Below, piece by piece: positions 56,590-64,000 of a stretch of DNA of 64,000 bases. This DNA is from Taeniopygia guttata. Taxonomy: Eukaryota; Chordata; Aves; Passeriformes; Estrildidae. The position numbers and the translations under genes are program-made. The stretch spans positions 11,796,001 to 11,860,000 of the forward strand of contig NC_133030.1 of NCBI RefSeq assembly GCF_048771995.1, given 5' to 3'. Under the pieces are notes generated by a model. The model saw only the letters and a list, made by a program, of their open reading frames with translations, ran no database searches and had not been told where the DNA came from. Each line of letters starts with the position of its first letter. Position 1 is the stretch's first letter.

Positions 56590-59500
56590 CCTGAGGAAGT
56601 TGCCATAAAAAAAAAAAAATCCCAAGAAAATTCACCTCAAAGCCCTGCAAAAGCACCCCAAATCCCAGCCAGGAGTGAGGAGGGACAATGCCAGATCCCT
56701 CATCCCACACCACAGACCCTCTGCAGCGTGCTCGGCCATACCAGGCTTCCCCAAATCCCACTTCCCAGGGACTCCCTGGTCCATCCCACTGCATCTCTGC
56801 ACCTCCAGCTGCTCCTCCCTATGGACCCTGACGAGTGTTTCTCCCATGGGTTCCTATGTCCCCTCCCCTTGGTCCTCAAAGGGTGCAGAGCTCCTTGGGG
56901 TCTCTGGATCACCACCCCAAAGCTGAATCCTTGGGTTCTCCCTTGTCCCAAACAGCTTCCAGCTGTGTCCCTCGTGGCCATGGGGACACCTGGGGCTGTC
57001 CAGCAAGGTCATGGCTTTGGATCTTCCCAAGGAAAACCATCAGATCCTCTCTCTCTGCAGCAGAAAGTGAAACCTTTTGGGATCTGGCTCCACATGACCC
57101 TCCGACAGTTTGGCTCCATGAGACCACAACCATTGGAAAGACTGTGCCTTCAAACCCTCCTGTGGGATCTTCCCTTTCCCTGCCCTCATATCCACGGCTT
57201 CAGCCACTTCACCTTGATGTCAGGCGACTTCCAGGGCAGCAAGGAGCAATTTCAGACAGCAGAAGAAACACTTTCCTTGGAGAAAATTGAATAATTGCAG
57301 CTTTGTGGGGAAAAAACACCCACCCAACCTGAAAAAAGGTGGGGTCAGAGGCCACGGAGCATCGTGACATTCCAGAGACATTCCTGTAATTCCCAGGAAC
57401 ACCCACATCCAGCCACAGGGCCAGCTCAATGCTGGCTGCAGGCTCCCTGCTCTGGAAGGACACAGGGAGGGCAGCACTGGGAGATGCTCCCATGATCTTC
57501 CTGGTAGAAGTTTTTTTAGGGAGAAAACAGCAAGTTCTGACTGTACCAAAAACACTGCCTAGGTGGGAGAGCTGCCTCCTCCTGCAGCCAAGGCTCCTTC
57601 CCATGAGGCTTCCCGGCTCTTCCTCTGGGCACAGCTGGAAAAGAGCAGGCCACGGTCCTTCCCCACTTCCCAAAGCTCCTCTGCATCCCCACGGATGTGG
57701 CAGGATGTTCTTCTACAGCCCAGGACAGCCTGAGACCCAGCACCCTCCTGCATGGCACCTCAGGGCTCACCACTCCAGAATCTGGGCAAAAGTGACCCCC
57801 AGATCTGTTCCAGATGGGATTGGATCAGGCTGACGTTTGGAAATTTCCAAGCTGGGCACCTGGATTCATCCAGCCTCACACAGACACCAAGTCACCCATT
57901 AAAAACCCCTCCTTTTTAAAGCCAACACTTACCTTTGGCCAGGCTCTCCATGAAATCAGTGTGACCACAGGTGGGAGACCTGCTCCAGGTGAGCTGGACA
58001 CTCCTATGTGGCAGCAGGAGCTGGCCACCTCTGCCCTCCCACGGGGAGGGTCCCATTTCAGGCCACACCAAACATTATTCCCATCAGGACTCTTGGCTTC
58101 CTTCCACCTCCTCACTATGAGGCTGCTTTGAGCACTGCTCTGACACAATCACAAAAGGATTCCTAAATCCAGGCGAGTTTGCAATGACCAGAGCACGCCT
58201 TTTCCCCTCAAAATCTGGATACATTCCTTACCTCAAGGCCCAGCATCCATCCACTCATCCTTGTGTGTGGAGGGGACACAGCCCAAGCCCCCTCAGCCCC
58301 CTGGCTCTGTGTGTGAGGTGACGAGAGGACCCACAGGCACACGCTGTCCTGAAGGACAAACTACCACACAGAACTACACAGACAGGATCCAGACTGTCCA
58401 TGGGATCCCTTGGATGCAGACAGATGAGTCAGTGGTTCACGTATGAGGTCAAAGCTCCTGGATCTTTCTCGACATTCCTCACCAGGTGTTGCCAGCACAG
58501 GTAAGTGGCCCTTTGGTGAGAGAAGGGTGCAGTGACAAGCCCCTCGATGTCACCTGGCCACCTCCCTAGCTGGGGATTCCTGACTTCCCAGCTGCTCACT
58601 GCCCACTTTTCACAGGTGGGAAGCATTTGAGACACTAAGGCTGGGAGAAATGCAGATGCTGGCTGTCATTCTCGTACAAGACAAAGCCGGATTAAAAACC
58701 CAGATGTGTGCTGGGCAGCAGCTCTGCAAGCTCCTGCCATTCCAACAATTTGGGGTTGCACTCTTGGAATTGTACTGTGGTATTTGTGTCATTTTCTTCT
58801 GGATAAACACTTCCCTGAAAAACAGCCAGATTGGATTAAGCAGCGACAGGGTGACGTCAATGACCAGGACAGCGACGTGAGGACTCGGAGCAGAGGGTGC
58901 AGAATCCATGTGAATTAGTGGAGCTCTCACATTTTGGAATAATGACCTGGGGAAACAAAGCTGCCCAGGCTTCCAATTCCCTTTCCCAGATGCTGAGTCA
59001 CCAGCAGAAACACTGCCTGGCTCAGGATGCTCCCTGGCTGTGCTGTGCCAGGGACGTGCTTGGCCTGGGCCTGCTGGTGGCAGGGGGACAGGGATCAGGG
59101 ATGGCGGGTGTGACACTGCAGGGATCAGCTTTCCCAGAAACCCCTCCCTCTGGAGCTATCCCGGAAGGAACAGGGCAGTGACAAAGGGTGGCAGAGCCTG
59201 ATGTGCTCCTGTCAGACCCCCGAGCAAAGCCTGTGCAGTGAGGACACAAACCCAGCTGAGCAAAAAGCAAAGAACTCCAGATTGATGGGACACTCCTGGT
59301 TTCTGCTTGTGACACGTTTTACTCCGCAGAGTGAAGGCAGGTTGACCTTTCTCACTTCACCTTCCCTTACATTTAAGAGATGACCGAGACTAAAAGAGAA
59401 ATTAAAAATAAGAGCTAAGGAGAAGTTGTCTGTCTCCCCAGAGCTGGGACACAGCACCCACGTGCCGCAGGCTGCTCCAGGACGTTGGAAGTCAGAGGGA

Positions 59501-60040
59501 TGCCCCCTGGAGGGGCTGGAACAGCAGTGTAGTGTGGTACATCCTGTGCAAGGAATGCAGCTCGGCCACACGTCCCCGTGTACCCGCGGTCACCTCGCTG
59601 AACGCTTCACCCAGTCCTCCTCCACAGCTCCAGGTAGTTCCAGCAGGAAGAACAGAATTCATTTCCCGTGCCTGGTCTCTGTACACTCCAAAACAAATGT
59701 TCCTAATGCCCAAACGCCCCATGGAGCTCTCAGTTCCCTGGGAATGGAGCAGCAGATCCCTGTGTGCCGTGCTCTGAGCCCCATCTCCACACCTGGTTCC
59801 GAGGAAGACACACAGCACCCGGTGAAGGCCCCGCCCCGTGTGCGGGGTCAGCACTGACCTCCCTCCACACAGACTTCCTCCAGCCCTGCCCCGTGGCACG
59901 AGGAGAGAAGGGGTCTGTGCCAGTGCCATCCTCCCCCGCGAGATTCCCGCACGCTGGAACGCTAACAATGACAATTAGGAGTTAGGTAGGATAAGGTTGG
60001 GACTGTGCACCACGAGTTCCTGTCAGCCCCGTGTCCATGC
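56590..60040. other. Intergenic DNA between SYT12 and PTDSS2
   Basis: No gene, RNA gene or CR1 copy was recognised in about 3.4 kb, apart from whatever 3' UTR of PTDSS2 extends left of 60041. No close AATAAA on the minus strand was identified for PTDSS2. Confidence 0.45.
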
Positions 60041-61139
60041 TCAGAGCTTCCTCTCCCGGAGTTTGCTCCCGTTGGGCTCATCCAGCAGGGCCGAGTGTCC
60101 ATCCCCGTTGCTCAGGCATTTGTCCTTCTCGTACCTGTGCTCCTGCTTCTGCCGCCGGATCTCCTTGTACCGCAGGGTTATGTCCCTGCAACACACACAG
60201 CACACAGCTCCAGCCTGCAGGAAGAACGGCAAGGGAACCTCTCTGCACGGAGCTTCCTGGGGATAACAACTCGCTGGAGCCTCTGGCTGGGCATTTCTAC
60301 AATTGCTGATGGCACTGATTCACTGGCAGTTTGTGTTTCTGGCTGGTGTCCTGGTTCTTCCCACCTCTTCCAGAGCACAACAGCCAATCCTCCAGGAGCA
60401 GCCACTGCTGCCCCCTCCACAAAGCACTGCACTTCAAACAGTTGTGGAATGGTTTGGGTTGAAAGGGATCCTAAACCCCAGCCCGTTCCACTCCCTGCCA
60501 TGGTCACCTTCCGCTATCCCAAGCTGCTCCATCCAACCTGGCCTTGGACAGTTCCAGGGATCCAGGGGCAGCCACAGCTTCTCTGGGCACCCTGTGCCAG
60601 GGCCTCAGTACCCTCATTTTCCCCCACACCACACCTAGCCCTGCTCTCTGTTAGTGCAGAGCCATTCCCCCTCGTCCTGTCCCTCCAGCCCCTGATAAGC
60701 AGAGTCCCTCTCCAGCTTCCTTGTGGGTCCCTTCCAATACTGGAAGGCTGCTAATTCCTTAGGCCCTGTGAAGCTGCTTTCCATGATCCAGACAGAAAAC
60801 TTGCCACGATCAGGCCCAGGGAACTCCCTGTTTATTTCAGAGCTGGCACCCACCCAGGAGAGCTGTGCTCTCTCCCCAGGCAGCACATTTGAGGATGGGG
60901 GTTGAACAAATCCTCCCAAAACCCTGTCCAGCCCCAAATGCAGCCCCACTCACCGGATGAAGAAGCGCCAGGCTGTCCAGGTGAGCACCAGGATAATCCC
61001 CAGGATCCAGCACTGGGTGATGTAGAAGGGCAGGGAGAGAGTGAGTGTGTAGGGATCGTACTTGACCACGATCAGGAACTCCGTGGCGGTAATAGCAGCA
61101 ACCAGCCAGGCCTGCTGGCCCAGCTTCTTGTGGAACTTC
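60041..61139 (-). CDS. PTDSS2: Phosphatidylserine synthase 2, last two coding exons (partial)
   Basis: Minus-strand exons 60954-61139 and 60041-60185 join in phase (2 then 1) and encode the last 109 or so residues. Matching blocks to human PTDSS2 as remembered: [40 protein letters not shown]-x-WRFF and RDITLRYKE. Two hydrophobic membrane segments are visible, at [15 protein letters not shown] and about [15 protein letters not shown]. They are followed by a charged cytosolic tail, [13 protein letters not shown], ending RERKL. The enzyme exchanges the ethanolamine head group of phosphatidylethanolamine for serine in ER and mitochondria-associated membranes. The upstream exons lie beyond the right edge. 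The C-terminal tail differs from the human one, which is normal for this part. Confidence 0.93.
60445..60750 (-). repeat. CR1 LINE fragment in the last intron of PTDSS2
   Basis: Reverse-complement CR1: TGGAATGGTTTGGGTTGAAA, CAACCTGGCCTTGGACAGTT, AGGGGCAGCCACAGCTTCTC, TGGGCACCCTGTGCCAGGGC, GTCCCTCTCCAGCTTCCTTG, CCCTTCCAATACTGGAAGGC. It fills about 40% of the intron 60186-60953 and is sense-oriented relative to PTDSS2. Confidence 0.92.
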
Positions 61140-64000
61140 CTGCAGGAGAAACACAGACAAAAACATCTCATTGCTGTAAAATTGGGGATGTGGAGAAATC
61201 TGCACAAAAAGACAGCTGGGGCAGTGATTTCATTCAGCTTTGCACAGTCCTACATGTCTAGTTCAGATCACACATGCACTAAGGCTCTGCAGGACAACAC
61301 TTTCATGTTGGTGTGACTTCAGTTTCCTCTCAGAGGCTCTAAAAGCAAAAGAAGTTAAACTTAATCACCACACAATGCATGGAAGTGTCCCCATTCCCAG
61401 GTAAATCCACATGAAACAATTCTCTGACCAGCCTGAGACCAGCTGATGTTCAGGGTATGGTTCCAAACAGGAGCTTGCCTCACCTGAGGCCCAGAGTCAT
61501 ATTTGACATCAAAGTGTAGGTCAAGCTACACCAAACCATCCAAATACACTAGGAAAAAATATGGAATAAATCAAATGTAGGTGAGTGCTGATGAAGAGGG
61601 GATGAGTGCATTCCTTCTTAAAAGGTATCCTGCCTGGATCAGCTCGCATAAAAGGACTGCAAAAACTGCTCCAGCTGGTGACACATTAAATGGGCAGAGA
61701 CCAGCCCTAACCTACAGGCAGAGAGATGAAAAGAGTGGCAGCAGATCTCTCACAGGGAATTCCAGTTGCTGGGATGATGAGGGCAGCTTTCTGCTCTGCT
61801 GGGCTGCTTCCTTCTCTGCCATCCTTTTCCTGACAACAGAATCAAAGATAACCCCAACACAAGAGCTGGGCAGCCCCTAAGGCTGCTGAGGAAGAGAGCT
61901 GGTTTCCTGCCCTAATAGTCAGGAAAGATGCAAAAGATTTTTCTTGTGATGAAGGAGATAAAAATTCATGGCCTTGATGCAGACTCCTTGGAGGTGATAG
62001 GAAGACTCCCATCAGGAATGTGTGACTAGGTCAAATGCATCAAGACACTCCTGGTCAGGAACATTTCACACATCCAGTCCTCGGGAACTCGGAGGCAGCG
62101 TGTGGTGTGTGAGAGCTGGAGAAAGCTTCACCCCTCTTCTGGGACTATCACAATTCCAGGCACTACACTGTCACCACGCTCAGTCCAAGGTCCTGCAAGC
62201 AAAGTCCCACAAATGCCTGCAGATACACAGAATGCCGAATGGGAAGAAGAATTCTTCACATTGGAATTTCATTGCTTTCTAGACCCAGCACTGCAGGGCT
62301 GGCTGAAGAGACCTCATCAGTTCATCCCAGACAATCCCATCACCACCAGACAAAGAAATGAGCCATGTTTTGTCAAGGAAGGGCAATGGAATATTCCAAT
62401 CTTTGAGCATTAAGAGTTTCCAAAAGGAAAAGGTCAGCAAGGTTTCCCATGCTATGTAAGCCAGGAGCCTCTGCTACAGCCTGCTCTTCCCAGCAGGAAT
62501 AATGCACTGCCTTTTGTAAATAGAACCACAGAGCAAATCATGCTTCCCCTGCTCTTCCCCTACAACACCACGGGAAGAATCCTGAAGGATCCTTGACTTG
62601 GAATGATGTGCAAGTGAAGCTGGTAAATGGGGACAGATCCTCTCTGCCTGAATGGCTGGGAATACAGGAAGGAATTACAAAATCCTCCACAGAGAAGGTG
62701 CCAGGTAAGAGCAGGTGCTCAGCTCTGCCCTTCTGCAGGAGCAGCCTAGTGACAGCTCTGGGGGGCATCAAGCAGAGCCAGGAACCCCAGGATGTGGGGG
62801 CAGTCACCTCCCCCAGCAGGGAACATGGCAGGAGGTGGTGGCAGTGATGAGGACGTGCAGCTTGGGATGAGCTGCTCTGGCTCGTGGAAAAAACAGCAAC
62901 AATCAGAGCCAGGGATAAGGCACTGGCCAGGGATGGCTCTCCCAGATTCCAGTGTTATGCCACGTGGTTGGACAGAGGGCAAAGGAGCTTTTCCAACCCC
63001 AACACAAGAAGATGAATGGTGCTAAGGAGAGGAGCTCAGCAGCAAGGCAGAGGCTCTTCTTACCTGTGAGTTGGAGGCACGTCCCAAACCAGTAGGTCCA
63101 ACACCAAGGGCAGGGCATCCTGCCCCTGCAGAATGTCCTGAATTCCGACTGGGATGCAGTCCCAGCAATGTGGGCTGGCCCTTCTTCCCAGTTCTAGGAG
63201 TCAAAGCCTTGCAAGGGAAACTGATCTTCAGACCATGTTGGAACCCTAAATTCTGAACACAGACACTTTTTTGCGTTGGTCAGCGACAGACAATGAACAC
63301 CCCTGGAAGCCAGGCGGTGCCTTAGGCTGAGGATGTGGGCTCAGGCAGGTTGTGACATTAAAAGAAAAGGTGATTTTGAGAACAAAGCTTTCTCAGCTCT
63401 CACATGGTCTGCAGAAACAAAAGCAGCGAGGACAGATATGATGCTGAAGGTGGGAACAGTCTCAAGTACATGCACTGCTGTGTGTGGTGCCTCACCTGCA
63501 GCACATCCTGCTACTGAGGGCCTCTGACCTGCAAGAGGATGCCAGGAGAGCCCCACAGGGCCGGGGGAAGACAGCTCAAGGAAAGAAGTGCCTTTTAGAA
63601 TCACATTTTTTTAGTCTGGGCCCCGGTGTCCCCAGAGGGCACATCCAAGGACTGCGGTTCCTGGCTCTCGGTCTGGAATCGGAGCACAGTGCTCCTCTGC
63701 CCATGAGCCAGGGGCACTCCAGCTCATTTCCACATTCCCTTCTCCACAGAGAGATCATTTACCAGACACTGAGGTTAACACAGTGCACACACAATGCCCT
63801 TAACAACAGCTGCTCTCTGACCAGGGGAAGTGAGAGTGGTACCTCCAAAACAAAGGAACACGAAGCGGATGCTTTGGGATTAGGCCTTTTTTGCCCCTGA
63901 CAAGCTGAACTGAACTGGTGCCCGAGATGGATGCCAGCAAGCTGGAGCAAGTTCAGAACAAAGCACGTGGAGCTCGACATGGGAAGTACAGAGAGGTGGG
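61140..64000. other. PTDSS2 intron (right edge of window)
   Basis: No further PTDSS2 exon (for example one with the REIYDF block) was found to the right edge. No CR1 copy or RNA gene was recognised. A donor-like CACAG followed by GTAAGA on the minus strand near 63061 is preceded by an open frame, but it does not resemble PTDSS2. Confidence 0.45.

Noticed and set aside
55426-56794. Long frames on both strands (up to 345 codons) over the CpG island upstream of SYT12
   Set aside because: They are Pro/Gly/Arg-rich translations of GC-rich DNA with no domain and no splice support. The region fits a promoter and non-coding exon better.
62903-63118. Possible extra PTDSS2 exon ending at a CACAG/GTAAGA donor
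   Set aside because: The upstream translation (Trp/Cys-rich) does not match any PTDSS2 segment I know, and no matching acceptor was evident.

Overview
The window looks like a gene-dense, GC-rich piece of a bird macrochromosome, probably from a neoavian or passerine. Introns are short and CpG-rich promoters are frequent. Nearly all recognisable interspersed repeats are truncated copies of the avian LINE CR1; at least 15 were seen. Gene calls rest on reading exons by eye, with GT/AG splice sites, matching phases between exons, and remembered human orthologue sequences. No database search was run.

Layout, left to right. (1) 64-4575, minus: the first three coding exons of a RAS-superfamily GTPase of the RERG type; its 3' part lies off the left edge. 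(2) 4576-11350: its GC-rich promoter, then about 6.5 kb of intergenic DNA with no gene I can support. (3) 11351-22155, minus: MRPL21, seven exons, complete, 187 aa. (4) 22250-44965, plus: IGHMBP2, fifteen exons, complete, 986 aa. Its start codon is only 94 bp from that of MRPL21, across a TATA-less GC-box promoter. (5) 44966-47610: a convergent intergenic segment. (6) 47611-53500, minus: SYT12, seven coding exons, complete, 422 aa, with a large CpG island further upstream near 56 kb. (7) 53501-60040: upstream/intergenic DNA. (8) 60041-61139, minus: the last two exons of PTDSS2, whose 5' part lies off the right edge.

The genes do not form a pathway. MRPL21 serves the mitochondrial ribosome. 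IGHMBP2 is a cytoplasmic SF1 RNA/DNA helicase linked to translation. SYT12 is a Ca2+-independent synaptic vesicle protein. PTDSS2 makes phosphatidylserine in the ER. The RERG-like protein is a small GTPase. The MRPL21/IGHMBP2 head-to-head pair is the only clear shared-regulation unit.

No novel multi-gene system was found. The most notable structures are: a perfect 63-bp palindrome fused to about 300 bp of AT-rich DNA full of AATAAA signals just before the last IGHMBP2 exon; a palindromic CCATGG that supplies an IGHMBP2 start codon on one strand and an in-frame upstream MRPL21 ATG on the other; a 29-bp minisatellite in SYT12; and a pyrimidine/purine tandem array beside the bidirectional promoter. 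Two LTR-like segments are weak, unconfirmed candidates.
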